From NCBI RefSeq assembly GCF_023715465.1, contig NZ_JAMBOE010000001.1, positions 496,001 to 560,000 of the forward strand: DNA of 64,000 bases, written 5' to 3'. The position numbers were made by a program, and so were the translations under genes. The notes under the pieces are model-generated. The model did no database searches and was not told where the DNA came from. It was given only the letters and a program-made list of their open reading frames with translations. Source of the DNA: Paenibacillus macerans (GTDB lineage Bacteria; Bacillota; Bacilli; Paenibacillales; Paenibacillaceae). Positions 34,297 to 43,332 of the stretch are shown piece after piece. The first letter of the stretch is position 1. Each line of letters begins with the position of its first letter.

Positions 34297-36168
34297 TCAA
34301 ATGACTCGAATACCGAAGCCCTTAAAATCGGCGCAGGGCAATGAATCTGAATCGGGGCAAGCGGTTCTCGACCATAGCGCCGTCCAACCTCCCCGGGGTC
34401 CTGGACCTTCCCGGGACCCTGGACTCTCCTGGGACGCCTGGGGCGCCCGGCTCGACCGGTCAGCCTGAGTCGCCTCAAACGAGCAAATCCCCACTTTCGC
34501 CCCGACCCACGCGCCTCTCTCCGCGATAAACAGCTCGCCGATGTCCATAAACTGCCGGCCGCCGTCCAGGCTGTACCTGAACCGGCAGTGCCCCGGCTCT
34601 TGCACGACGGCTTGCAGCACAATCCCAGCGGTATTCACCGCCACCGCCGCGACGATTACGTCCGGCTGACCGCTTTCCGAGGCGGCCTGCTCGAGCAGGA
34701 ACAGCCCTTCCTCAAGCGGTCTTAGCAGCAGTGCCATCGCCCGCCGGCCGAACACGACGAGCCCCGCCCGGCTCGCTGGCGTAAAGTGCTCCAGCGTCAG
34801 CTGCGTTGTCGCCCTAAAGGCGGGTGCCGGAAACTTCTGCAGCAGCAACTGCGGCACGTCGTACAGACGCTCGCATCCGTTCGGCAGCGGCAGCGCGTAA
34901 AGGCGGAGGCTTCCCGCCTCCGGCCGCAGCTTATACCACTCCGCCTGCGGATTGGCCTGCCACTGCCACTGCAAACCCAGCGTTGCCGCGCGAAAATCAT
35001 CCGAGGTCTGCGGAATATCTGGCTTTACACTGCCGGATAACGCCGCACGCGTCCGCGGTTTGCTCCAACGCTCCACCGGCTCCCCGGGGCCACTCTCGGG
35101 CAACTTATTTTCACCTAGCTCGCTCGCACCTGACTTGCACTCACCGAGCGCGCACTCGTCTAATCTACACTCATCTGGCCCACCATTACCTAGCTCTCCC
35201 TTGCCTGCTTCACCTAAACCGAGCTCTCCCCTACCTGCTCCAGCAGCTTCACCGGATTCGCCCGGTTCACCGCCTGAACCAGGTGAAACCAGGCCCATCA
35301 CAGGCCAATCGCTGGCCCAACGCATTGGCTGCAAATGAACGATCCGCCCGTAAGCGCCTTTGTCCTGAAAATGAACGAACCACGACTCGCCGGATTCAAG
35401 CTCCACATAGCCTCCCTGATGCGGGCCGTTGACATCCGTCCTGCCTTGATGCAGCACGATTTTGTCTTCATACGGCCCGTCAATCGACCTCGCTCTGAAT
35501 ACGCTCTGCCAGCCGTTCTCCACACCGCCCGCCGGGGCAAAAATATAGTAATACCCGCCCCGTTTATACAATTTCGGGCCTTCAAGCGTCGGATGATCCA
35601 CCGTGCCGTCGATAATGATCCTGCCTTCATCCAGCAGCCGAGTGCCGTCCGCCGCCATGCGGAAGAGCTGAAGCAAATGCTTGCGGCCGGAGCGGCTGAA
35701 GGCGAAGGCATGCACCAAGTAGGCCTGACCGTCCTCGTCCCAGAACGGACAAGGGTCGATCCAGCCTTTGGCGGCGCGTACAAGATGGGGCACTGTCCAC
35801 TTCCCGGACGGATCGGCGGCTTGGCACATAAAAATCCCTTCATCCGGCGTGCTGAAAAACACCCAAAACTTCCCGTCATGATACCGCAGGCTCGGCGCCC
35901 ATATGCCTTTCCCGTGCTGCACGCGGTCATATCCGGGCCAATCAAAACCCGGGACCACATGATTAATGATGGTCCAATTGACCAGATCGCGAGAATGCAG
36001 CAGCGGCAAGCCAGGCATATGATTGAAGCTCGACGAGACCATATAAAATTCGTCATGAACCGCGATGATATCAGGGTCGGAATAATCCGCGTAAATGATC
36101 GGATTCCGGTACGTCCCGTCCCCCTCGTCGGGAACCCAGCCCCGCCGGCCGATCTCATGGTTGCGCAT
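34297..36168 (-). CDS. Glycoside hydrolase family 43 with internal pentapeptide-periodic linker
   Basis: 623 residues, no signal peptide. ATG 36168 follows TTGGAGGAACG. The five-bladed propeller carries the GH43 triad: Asp31 (YSDPDI), Asp138 (WIDPCPFW) and Glu196 (PTLEGPKL). A low-complexity linker at 295-366 separates it from a C-terminal concanavalin-like beta domain (about 388-565, ending ADFKGFGIRV), itself interrupted at 566-610 by a Pro/Gly/Ser-rich insertion. Likely beta-xylosidase or alpha-L-arabinofuranosidase acting on imported oligosaccharides. Next to a sugar ABC transporter. Confidence 0.86.
   Translation of the reverse strand: MRNHEIGRRGWVPDEGDGTYRNPIIYADYSDPDIIAVHDEFYMVSSSFNHMPGLPLLHSRDLVNWTIINHVVPGFDWPGYDRVQHGKGIWAPSLRYHDGKFWVFFSTPDEGIFMCQAADPSGKWTVPHLVRAAKGWIDPCPFWDEDGQAYLVHAFAFSRSGRKHLLQLFRMAADGTRLLDEGRIIIDGTVDHPTLEGPKLYKRGGYYYIFAPAGGVENGWQSVFRARSIDGPYEDKIVLHQGRTDVNGPHQGGYVELESGESWFVHFQDKGAYGRIVHLQPMRWASDWPVMGLVSPGSGGEPGESGEAAGAGRGELGLGEAGKGELGNGGPDECRLDECALGECKSGASELGENKLPESGPGEPVERWSKPRTRAALSGSVKPDIPQTSDDFRAATLGLQWQWQANPQAEWYKLRPEAGSLRLYALPLPNGCERLYDVPQLLLQKFPAPAFRATTQLTLEHFTPASRAGLVVFGRRAMALLLRPLEEGLFLLEQAASESGQPDVIVAAVAVNTAGIVLQAVVQEPGHCRFRYSLDGGRQFMDIGELFIAERGAWVGAKVGICSFEATQADRSSRAPQASQESPGSREGPGPRGGWTALWSRTACPDSDSLPCADFKGFGIRVI
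35071..35286 (-). repeat. 15-bp-periodic region encoding the GH43 linker
   Basis: Encodes residues 295-366 of the GH43 protein, in which blocks like GELGL, GELGN, DECRL, DECAL and SELGE recur about every five residues. The DNA shows matching AGCTC/CACCTA-type repeats. It looks like an expanded, degenerate minisatellite in coding DNA. Confidence 0.6.
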
Positions 36169-36205
36169 CAAACGTTCCTCCAATCGCCTTATGACCTCCG
36201 CCCTT

Positions 36206-37555
36206 TTAATTGGCGGATTGGTCGTAGCTCGCTTTTTCTTTAGCCAACAGGTCCGCCCACTCGTCAAGCAGTTCCTGGGCGCTCATCCGTTTGGCCATCG
36301 TCTTCTGAATCAACGGTTCCACCGCTTTTTGCACATTGCCGTAACCCGGCAAATAATAAGGCGTGTCAGCAAACTTCGTGTCCGGGGAGTTCAGCAGCTC
36401 GGAAGCCGATTTCATGTACGGAATCTCCTGCACCCAGGCATCCTGCGCCGCTTCCTTGTTGGCGGGAATTTCCCCATACAGCTTGGAGTAACGGCTGTTG
36501 ATATCATGCGACAGGTAAAAGGTCATAAATTTCCACACCGCGTCCTTGTACTGCGCCGACTTCGACATTGTCAGCCCCAGCGGCGCAAGGCCCGGATGCT
36601 CCCTATACCCTTTCACGCTAGCCGGAAAAGAAACCGCCGCAAATTTATTGCGATCACCGTCAAACGCCTTTTCATGCGAGCTGGCCGAGCCGAGGTTGTG
36701 CACGACGATTGCCGCCTTGTCCGATTGGAACGTGGCCGCCAGTTCGCTCCAACCTTTATTTAGATCGTCTTCCGGGGTGTAGGCGTTGTAGGCGCCCAAA
36801 TATTTTTCCACGAATTCCACATGCAGCGGGTCGTTGATCGTGGCCTTTCCGTCCGCGGTAAAATAATCGGTAATGCCCGAATAGGAATACATCAGCATCT
36901 CCAGCGTGTTGGCGCTGCCCGCTCCACCGCGGATGCTAAGTCCGTAACGGCCCTTCCCCTTATCCGTAAGCTTCTCCACCGCGCTAAAAAAGTCCGGCCA
37001 GGTTTCGGGCAACGCAAGCCCGGCTTCCTTAAACCAGTCCGGCCGCACCCACAAATTCCACGTCTGCGAGCTATAAGGCAGCGCGTACAGCTTTCCTTCC
37101 TTGGCATCCAGCTTCCGGTTGCTCGCGATGATCTCCGGCGAAATCAAATCCTTATCTTCCCAAGCCGCAAAATAATCGTCGAGCGGTTCTAGCACATCGC
37201 GGGTAATCAAATCAGACTTGAAATCGTTCATAATATCGGGCGCCTGTCCGGCGGAAATCGCCACATTGACCTTCTGCTCGTAGGCGGACAGATCGCCCGG
37301 GACTCCGAGATAGTCCACCTTGATATCCGGATTCTGCTCCTCAAACTCCTGGATGATTTGTTCAAAAAAAGCGTTGCGCTCCGGAGTCACCGCCGCCGCC
37401 CAGAAGCTGATTTTCGTTTGCGCAGCGCCCTCCCCCTGCACTCCGCCGCCGGACTCCCCCGTCCCGTTTTGAGCCGCGTTCCCGCATCCGGCAAGCAGCA
37501 GCATTATTGAAAACGTTAACAAAATAATTGCCCGAAATCGAAATGCTTTTTTCAT
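36206..37555 (-). CDS. ABC transporter sugar-binding lipoprotein
   Basis: 449 residues. Lipoprotein signal with LLAGC (Cys24), then a Gly/Gln-rich tether and a type-1 extracellular solute-binding fold (residues about 45-430; GKLYALPYSSQTWNLWVRPDWF is typical). It delivers oligosaccharides to the two permeases upstream on the same strand. A consensus cre site lies within its signal-peptide codons. No ATPase gene accompanies the set, so a shared MsmX-type ATPase is likely. Confidence 0.92.
   Translation of the reverse strand: MKKAFRFRAIILLTFSIMLLLAGCGNAAQNGTGESGGGVQGEGAAQTKISFWAAAVTPERNAFFEQIIQEFEEQNPDIKVDYLGVPGDLSAYEQKVNVAISAGQAPDIMNDFKSDLITRDVLEPLDDYFAAWEDKDLISPEIIASNRKLDAKEGKLYALPYSSQTWNLWVRPDWFKEAGLALPETWPDFFSAVEKLTDKGKGRYGLSIRGGAGSANTLEMLMYSYSGITDYFTADGKATINDPLHVEFVEKYLGAYNAYTPEDDLNKGWSELAATFQSDKAAIVVHNLGSASSHEKAFDGDRNKFAAVSFPASVKGYREHPGLAPLGLTMSKSAQYKDAVWKFMTFYLSHDINSRYSKLYGEIPANKEAAQDAWVQEIPYMKSASELLNSPDTKFADTPYYLPGYGNVQKAVEPLIQKTMAKRMSAQELLDEWADLLAKEKASYDQSAN
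37508..37521 (-). promoter_or_regulatory. cre site inside the sugar-binding protein gene
   Basis: TGAAAACGTTAACA matches the CcpA catabolite-responsive element consensus at all fixed positions. It lies 34-48 bp into the coding sequence, where cre sites can act as roadblocks. Confidence 0.6.
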
Positions 37556-37597
37556 CCTTGTTCCCCCTGTAAAATAGATTTGGCGCAGCGGCCCGGA

Positions 37598-38440
37598 CTA
37601 TCCTTTAACCGCGCCGCCGCCAAGGCCCTGGATCAAATAGCGCTGGATATACATGAACAGCAGTACCGGCGGGATAAGTCCGATGATGCTGCCCGCCGCA
37701 AGCGATGCGTACTCAACGCTGAATTCGCCGATCATAAATTTCAGCCCGATCGGAATCGTAAAGCGCTCCGGCGTCGTAATAAAGGAAAAAGCGACCAAAA
37801 ATTCGTTCCAGACGCCGATAAACGCAAACGCGCTCGTCGCCACGATCCCCGGCAGCACGATCGGCGTGATAATGGAGAAGATGATCCGCATCCGCCCGGC
37901 CCCGTCGACCATCGCCGCCTCGTCGATTTCCTGCGGTGTACCGGAGATGAACCCGCGCATCAGGATCGTGTTGAACGGCACCTGTGACACGATGTAAAAC
38001 AGTATAAGCGCCAGCGGCGAGTTGATCAGTCCTAAATTTTTGAAAATGAGAAACAGCGGAATGACGAACAGGATCACCGGCATCATTTGCGTGGCCAGCA
38101 AAACCAGCATGAACGCGCCCCGCCCCCGGAACTTGAAGCGGCTCAGCGCATAACCGTTCAGCAAAGCCAGCACGGTGATCACCACGACCGACACCACCGA
38201 CACCAGCAAACTGTTGAGAAAATAGCCGGAGAAATTGTTCTGCGTCCACACTTTTACGTAATTCGCCAGTGTCATCGGATGCGGTATGTAAGAAACCGCG
38301 CTGCTTATGACATCGGACTCCCGCTTCAGCGAAGTCGACAGCGCCCATAAAAACGGGATGAGCACAAACAGCAGCGTTAACGCCAGCGGGACATAAAACA
38401 GCAGCATTCTGGCCCCGATACGGCCCCATCGCCGGCTCAT
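37598..38440 (-). CDS. ABC sugar permease, MalG-type
   Basis: 280 residues, six membrane segments. The ATPase-contact EAA loop reads EIDEAAMVDGAGRMRIIFSI, residues about 180-200. ATG 38440 follows the preceding permease's stop with no gap (TAA then ATG on the minus strand). Carbohydrate uptake subfamily (CUT1). Confidence 0.92.
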   Translation of the reverse strand: MSRRWGRIGARMLLFYVPLALTLLFVLIPFLWALSTSLKRESDVISSAVSYIPHPMTLANYVKVWTQNNFSGYFLNSLLVSVVSVVVITVLALLNGYALSRFKFRGRGAFMLVLLATQMMPVILFVIPLFLIFKNLGLINSPLALILFYIVSQVPFNTILMRGFISGTPQEIDEAAMVDGAGRMRIIFSIITPIVLPGIVATSAFAFIGVWNEFLVAFSFITTPERFTIPIGLKFMIGEFSVEYASLAAGSIIGLIPPVLLFMYIQRYLIQGLGGGAVKG

Positions 38441-39382
38441 TTACACCGCCTCCGATCGGTTCAGTCTCAAGTAAACGATGACAAACACCAGCAGCAGCAG
38501 GAAGGTGACGGCTCCGAGCGCCGAACCGTATCCGTAGTTCCCTTCCAGAATCGCCGTCTTCATCATGTAAATCGGCAGCGTTGTCGTCATATTCATCGGT
38601 CCGCCGCCGGTCATGGTGAAAATCATATCGATCGAGTTGAATTCCCAAATCGCCCGCAGCAAAGTGGCGAACACGATCGATTCCTTCAAATACGGCAGCG
38701 TGATATACAGCAGCTTGCGGAACCTGCCCGCGCCATCCACTTCGCAAGATTCGTACACTTCGCGGGGAATCGTCTGCAGTGCGGCGAGCAATGTTATCGC
38801 GAAAAACGGAATACCGCGCCACAGCTCAGCCACGATCACGGAGCCGAACACCGTGTCCGTGTTGGCCAGCCAGGCGATATTTTCCTGGATCAGACCAAGC
38901 CGCCGCAGCAGATCGTTGATGACCCCGATATGCTGGTTATACATCAGCGACCACAGCATCGTCGTCAACACCCCGGACACCGCCCACGGAATCAGCACAA
39001 GTGAGCGCACCAGCCCGCGCAGCTTGAAGCTCTCATTGAGCAGCAAAGCGACGATCAGCCCAAATATCAGCTGCAGCACCACCTCCAGCAGCACCCATTT
39101 GACGGTGATACCCAGCGATTCGTAAAACAACGCATCCTCCGCAAAAATACGGCGAAAGTTAGCCAGGCCGATATACCCGGCCTCATGCAGACGAGTGAAA
39201 TCGTAGCTCTGCAGGCTGAGGTCAAACACGCGCAGGATGGGAAAAATCATCACTCCTGCGATCAGCAGCAGCGTCGGCGCGATAAAAAGGTAAGGCAGAT
39301 ACCTCTCCTTTTTCCTGCCACCCCGCGTCAGGCCCGCAGCCGCTGCCGGGCCCGCGCCTTGCGCCGGTCTTGTTGTCTCCAT
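38441..39382 (-). CDS. ABC sugar permease, MalF-type
   Basis: 313 residues, six membrane segments after a basic, Gly/Ala-rich N-terminal tail. EAA loop EVYESCEVDGAGRFRKLLYI near residue 215. First gene of the permease-permease-binding protein-GH43 cluster; its start ATG 39382 follows GGAGGTGC. Partner of the MalG-type gene. Confidence 0.92.
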   Translation of the reverse strand: METTRPAQGAGPAAAAGLTRGGRKKERYLPYLFIAPTLLLIAGVMIFPILRVFDLSLQSYDFTRLHEAGYIGLANFRRIFAEDALFYESLGITVKWVLLEVVLQLIFGLIVALLLNESFKLRGLVRSLVLIPWAVSGVLTTMLWSLMYNQHIGVINDLLRRLGLIQENIAWLANTDTVFGSVIVAELWRGIPFFAITLLAALQTIPREVYESCEVDGAGRFRKLLYITLPYLKESIVFATLLRAIWEFNSIDMIFTMTGGGPMNMTTTLPIYMMKTAILEGNYGYGSALGAVTFLLLLVFVIVYLRLNRSEAV

Positions 39383-39470
39383 AACAGCACCTCCGCGTCT
39401 ATCGTAATCCAGACCCGGAAGCGGCGGAATTCAATATTTTATAAACAAGGTTTGTTTTTTTAAAATTTGT

Positions 39471-39712
39471 GTTCAAAAAGTCGGTTTTTCAGCACCGAAG
39501 CTTATGCTTCCGAAGTGCGTTTTTTCAAAACGCTTTAGGTTGGATGAAGCTAGGGACTGAGGAGCGGAGCGTACGTTTTGGGTACGTGAGCACCTGAAAT
39601 GTTTCTGTAGGAAACATGCCTCGGAAGCATATGCTTGGCCCGGCTGAATTCAAGATTCGATGTCGAGCCCACTTCCTGACCAGCTTCGTGATCAAAAGAC
39701 GACTTTTTGAAC
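39471..39712. mobile_element. 242-bp MITE-like element with terminal inverted repeats
   Basis: The left end opens GTTCAAAAAGTCGGTTTTTC and the right end, read on the minus strand, opens GTTCAAAAAGTCGTCTTTTG; similarity continues through a shared CACCGAAGC/CACGAAGC, giving imperfect 30-bp inverted ends. Inside are further hairpins around GAAGC..GCTTC and GTACG. No coding capacity. It lies between the permease genes and the response regulator gene; no clear target duplication is seen. Confidence 0.55.
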
Positions 39713-39718
39713 TACCTC
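39700..39718 (-). repeat. GAGGTAGTTCAAAAAGTCG tag after the YesN-type gene
   Basis: Begins 9 bases past the response-regulator stop, in the sense direction, and forms the right end of the 242-bp element. Confidence 0.55.
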
Positions 39719-39727
39719 TTTAGATGA

Positions 39728-41011
39728 TCAAAATGACTGAGGCGGCTGATGCTTCTTCCGGTAATCCGTCGGGGACAGCCCATGATGCTTTTTAAACAGG
39801 ACGCTGAAATAATGCGGGTTCGGATAACCTGTCTTATCGGCAATTTCATACGCTTTGTAATCGGTTTTAACCAGCATTTCCGCCGCCCGCTCCATCCGCG
39901 CCGAAATGATGTAGTCGACCAGGTTGATATGTTTGTATTTTTTGAACAATGTGCTGACGTAGGGGGGCGAGATGTGCACCGCGGCGGCGATGGCCGTGAG
40001 ATTAAGACTCTCGTCGCAGAGATGGGCGTGAATGTAGGCTTCCATCTTTTTCAGCAACACCTGATGCGAGCTTTGCTGCGGCAAAATCTCACCGCTAACG
40101 AACACCCCCGCCTCACCGGCCACCTCCCGAACCTGAACCGCCGCCAGCGCTTCGCGGTATGATGCGGCGATGCCGCCATACCCTGCAAAACATTCACCGC
40201 ACCCGATGCTAAACGGAATTTTCAGCACCTGCTCCAGCGCCCGCCGCGTCCGCTCCAGCACAGTCAGCAGGCCACCTGTAGCGCCGGGCTCGGGCAAGCA
40301 GAAGATCAGATTCGCCTGCCGGTTGTAAACCGCGAAGAAGCACTGCGGCCAGGCGCCGCCATCGCCGCCGTCCGCCAGCAACTCCGTACATATATTGCGG
40401 ATGGAGAACAATAGCAGGTCGATTTCCTCGTAATCGCCGGACCTGGAGTAACGCGTCAAATTTTCCGGCCGGATGACAGCCACCTGAAAATAATTCCCGC
40501 ATAGCTCCAAGCCCAAAATCTCCAGCTCGCTGAGCACCCACTCCCCGTTGAAGCAGCCTTCAAACAGATGGGCAAACAACTGATTTTCCATCAGCGTACG
40601 GCTTTTACTTAGCTTTTCCTCCTCCAGCCGTTCCCGGACCAATCGCTCTCCGGCGGCAACGACCGTTTGCAAAATTTTTCCATTGTCCTCGTATTTCAAA
40701 ATATAGTCAAATGCCTGTAAATTCAGCGCCTGTTTGGCGTAGTTAAAATCGTCGTAACCCGTGAGGAAAATCGTTTTCACCCGCGGACTCAGTTCCCGCA
40801 ATTTCGCGGCAAGCTCCAGCCCGTCCATAAAAGGCATGCGGATATCCGTCAGCACGATGTCCGGCATCAGCTCAAGCGCCAGCTCCCAGGCGGCTTCGCC
40901 GTCAGAGGCCGTGCCGACCACCTCCACCCCCGCGCTGCTCCAATCGATATTCCGCTTCAGCCCTTCACAAATCCACTCATCATCGTCAGCAATCAGCAGC
41001 TTCACTGTCAT
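39728..41011 (-). CDS. YesN-type response regulator with AraC output domain
   Basis: 427 residues. ATG 41011 (MTVKLLIADDDE) follows GGGGGAGGAAT. Receiver domain 1-120 with Asp56 as phosphoacceptor (LTDIRMP) and the acidic pair at 9-11; a variable middle region; two AraC HTH motifs at about 330-425 (ISPPYVSTLFKKYKH, YFSVLFKKHHGLSPTDYR). It presumably activates the adjacent ABC/GH43 genes. It overlaps the kinase gene by 26 bp. Confidence 0.92.
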   Translation of the reverse strand: MTVKLLIADDDEWICEGLKRNIDWSSAGVEVVGTASDGEAAWELALELMPDIVLTDIRMPFMDGLELAAKLRELSPRVKTIFLTGYDDFNYAKQALNLQAFDYILKYEDNGKILQTVVAAGERLVRERLEEEKLSKSRTLMENQLFAHLFEGCFNGEWVLSELEILGLELCGNYFQVAVIRPENLTRYSRSGDYEEIDLLLFSIRNICTELLADGGDGGAWPQCFFAVYNRQANLIFCLPEPGATGGLLTVLERTRRALEQVLKIPFSIGCGECFAGYGGIAASYREALAAVQVREVAGEAGVFVSGEILPQQSSHQVLLKKMEAYIHAHLCDESLNLTAIAAAVHISPPYVSTLFKKYKHINLVDYIISARMERAAEMLVKTDYKAYEIADKTGYPNPHYFSVLFKKHHGLSPTDYRKKHQPPQSF

Positions 41012-42803
41012 ATTCCTCCCCCTTCTCCGTAAAAGGCAATTCAACGGTCACCCGGGTGTATTCCCCGTGCACGCTTTCCAAATTGAGACCATACGGAGCG
41101 CCAAAATGCAGCGCCAGTCGCCGGTGGCAATTGCGCAGACCATAAGTGATCGGCTCTTCGGCCTCGTCAATTCTATCAGCCCGGATAGAACCCGCTAGCC
41201 GGACCAGCTTGTCCGGGGCGATTCCCGAGCCGTTGTCGTACACTTCCAGAATTGCTTTATCGCCCATCCGGCGTCCGGTAATGGAAATGATCCCCCGGCC
41301 CCGTTTCGTTTTGATGCCATGGTAAATCGCGTTTTCCACCAGCGGCTGCAGCGTCAGCTTGGGGATGGATAACGTGAGCAGCTCGTCCGCCACGTCAATC
41401 CTAAACTCGAAATCTTTACTGTAGCGCAGGTGCAAAATTTGCAAATAACTGCGGACGTGTTCGATTTCTTCGCCGATCGGAATGACCTCTTTCCCCTTGC
41501 TGATGCCAATGCGGAAAAACCGGGTCAGCGCCGCGACCATTTCCGACGCTTTCTCCTTCTCCCGTAAGTCAATTAGATGCTTGATCGAACAGAGCGTGTT
41601 GTACAAAAAATGCGGCTGTATTTGCGCCTGCAAAGCATGCAGCTCGATACGCCGTTTTTGCCGTTCTTTGTCACGGACCTCCTGCAGCAGCTGTCCAACC
41701 GTTTCCGACAGACTGGCCAGGCCGTTCGCCAGCACCCCGATTTCGTTGCGTTCATTTAGTTGAAAATTCACTTGCAGATTGCCCTGCTCGAAACGTCGCA
41801 CCTGTTTGGACAAGTAACGGATCGGGTCCGTCAGCTTGCGGGCCACCCAGGCGGCTACGACGACAAACACAAGCAGGACGATGAGCGTAATGCCAAAAGA
41901 TATGTATTTAATCGAATGGACGCCCGCCAAAATATCGCGTTCCGGCACGATCGCCGCCAGCACCCACTGATTCAGCGGCAGCGTATCGTAGGCGATGGTC
42001 AGCTTCTCCCCCTTGAGGCTCCGTGCGGTCAGGCTCCCCCGTTCTCCGGCCAGCGACCGCAGCTTTGCGATCGTCTCCTCCGCAACTTCGTAACGCTCGT
42101 CCAGCGGCTTGGAGAACAGCGTCCCATCCGGGCTGATCAGCGCCAGCGTACCGCTTGGGCTGATTTTGACGTTTTCCATAATGTCGCGAAAATAACTTTC
42201 CCGTAAGTTAATCAGAATCAGTCCGCTGACTTCCGAGCTTGGCGTGCCGATGATTTTGAAATTGCTCAGCACCTTTCGTGACTCCACCGTATCGAATACC
42301 CCGTCCTGATGGCTGTTCAGCCAGTAATAACCGCGTTCGGCCTGCTGGTATTCGCCCACCCAATCGGCAAGGTCCGCGCTGACCCGGCGGGGGACGAATT
42401 CTTTTTGCAAATTAAACGAACGCCCATTGTTGAAGCCGACATAGATCGAATCGATCATCTGAAAAAAAGTATGGTAAATCTCCTCGAAGCGGTCGTGCAG
42501 CCCGATGATGTCGTCATAGCGGCGCTGCTCGTAGCCTTGCCCTTCCCCCGCCAAAATGCTGCGGAACGAAGGATGGTCCTCTATGCTCACCAGTTGCTCA
42601 AACACTGTGGCGAATTTGTCGTCCAGAAACAACGAGGTTTGCTGGACCAGATCGGACAGCGAATAATAAGTCGTCTGCTGCAGCTTGCCTGCAACCGAAA
42701 GGTAAGAAAACCATCCGGTCATCGCCACCGACAACACCAATATCGGCAAAAAAGAAATCAGCAGCTTGGACTGAATCGGCCGATCGGCAAAAAATCTTTT
42801 CAT
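40986..42803 (-). CDS. YesM-type sensor histidine kinase
   Basis: 605 residues. ATG 42803 follows GAGGAGACAAGCT. Membrane segment about 15-35, a long extracellular sensor domain to about 290, a second membrane segment, HAMP (KLTDPIRYLSKQVRRFEQG), then His_kinase/HATPase_c: phosphoacceptor in QIQPHFLYNTL, N-box LVENAIYHGIK, G-box DNGSGIAPD. It senses an extracellular glycan fragment or binding protein for the neighbouring transporter. A cre-like site lies 82 bp upstream. Confidence 0.93.
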   Translation of the reverse strand: MKRFFADRPIQSKLLISFLPILVLSVAMTGWFSYLSVAGKLQQTTYYSLSDLVQQTSLFLDDKFATVFEQLVSIEDHPSFRSILAGEGQGYEQRRYDDIIGLHDRFEEIYHTFFQMIDSIYVGFNNGRSFNLQKEFVPRRVSADLADWVGEYQQAERGYYWLNSHQDGVFDTVESRKVLSNFKIIGTPSSEVSGLILINLRESYFRDIMENVKISPSGTLALISPDGTLFSKPLDERYEVAEETIAKLRSLAGERGSLTARSLKGEKLTIAYDTLPLNQWVLAAIVPERDILAGVHSIKYISFGITLIVLLVFVVVAAWVARKLTDPIRYLSKQVRRFEQGNLQVNFQLNERNEIGVLANGLASLSETVGQLLQEVRDKERQKRRIELHALQAQIQPHFLYNTLCSIKHLIDLREKEKASEMVAALTRFFRIGISKGKEVIPIGEEIEHVRSYLQILHLRYSKDFEFRIDVADELLTLSIPKLTLQPLVENAIYHGIKTKRGRGIISITGRRMGDKAILEVYDNGSGIAPDKLVRLAGSIRADRIDEAEEPITYGLRNCHRRLALHFGAPYGLNLESVHGEYTRVTVELPFTEKGEEYDSEAADC

Positions 42804-42884
42804 AGCTTGTCTCCTCTCTAGGAATCTCCTCTCCAGCAAAATAGGGAGATCATTATTATCAGCAGCCGGCCCGCACCCCCATTA

Positions 42885-42898
42885 GGAAAGCGCTGTCA
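42885..42898 (-). promoter_or_regulatory. cre-like site before the YesM-type gene
   Basis: On the plus strand GGAAAGCGCTGTCA, 13 of 14 positions fit the cre consensus (a near-palindrome). Located in the 5' region of the sensor-regulator operon. Confidence 0.5.
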
Positions 42899-42998
42899 TT
42901 TTTTGAAACAACAGCCGTTGCTAAAGCCGCCGGTCAATCCATGAGTTTAACATAAGGCCCACAAAATTCAATGAAAATGCACATAACACCATAACACC

Positions 42999-43029
42999 AA
43001 AAAACCGCCGAGAATTTTGCCCAGGCGGT
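42999..43029 (-). terminator. Terminator downstream of deoD
   Basis: Minus strand ACCGCC, 14-base loop, GGCGGT then TTTTTT. It lies about 300 bp past the deoD stop, after a repeat-rich stretch. Confidence 0.65.
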
Positions 43030-43069
43030 CCTCTGATGTGTGAATGGTGATGGGAAGCAGATACTGATG

Positions 43070-43280
43070 CTGCAAATAGCAGTATTTTATGGCGCTATTT
43101 TTGTAATTCTCCCCAATCATGCAAAATAGCGGAATTTTAAGGCCTTATTTGGGAAACGAGCTTAAAAAAACGCCATATGAGCTCAAATTTCTATACATAG
43201 CGGTAAAAAATCCCTCTATTTAGGCCGTATTCCCTTTTCTTACGAAGATAAGGACTTTTTTTACCGCTATTTCCGCCGCC
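43070..43280. repeat. ATAGCGG-type intergenic repeats
   Basis: Three degenerate units of about 30 bp (near 43075, 43128 and 43195), each AATAGCRG-AATTTTA-GGC-TATTT-like. The third is part of a long inverted repeat in which TAGCGGTAAAAAA (43198) pairs with TTTTTTTACCGCTA (to 43289). No gene is seen between 42899 and 43332. Confidence 0.5.
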
Positions 43281-43332
43281 TCCATAAAACGCAGGCAGTG
43301 CGCTCCCTCGCCTGCTGAAATGCGGCTTGATC

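Noticed and set aside
35335-36243. 302-codon plus-strand frame opposite GH43
   Set aside because: Antisense shadow of the GH43 catalytic domain, which has intact catalytic motifs.
38441-38822. Part of a 369-codon minus-strand frame overlapping both permease genes
   Set aside because: Out of frame with both well-supported permeases; residue mix typical of a frameshifted membrane gene.
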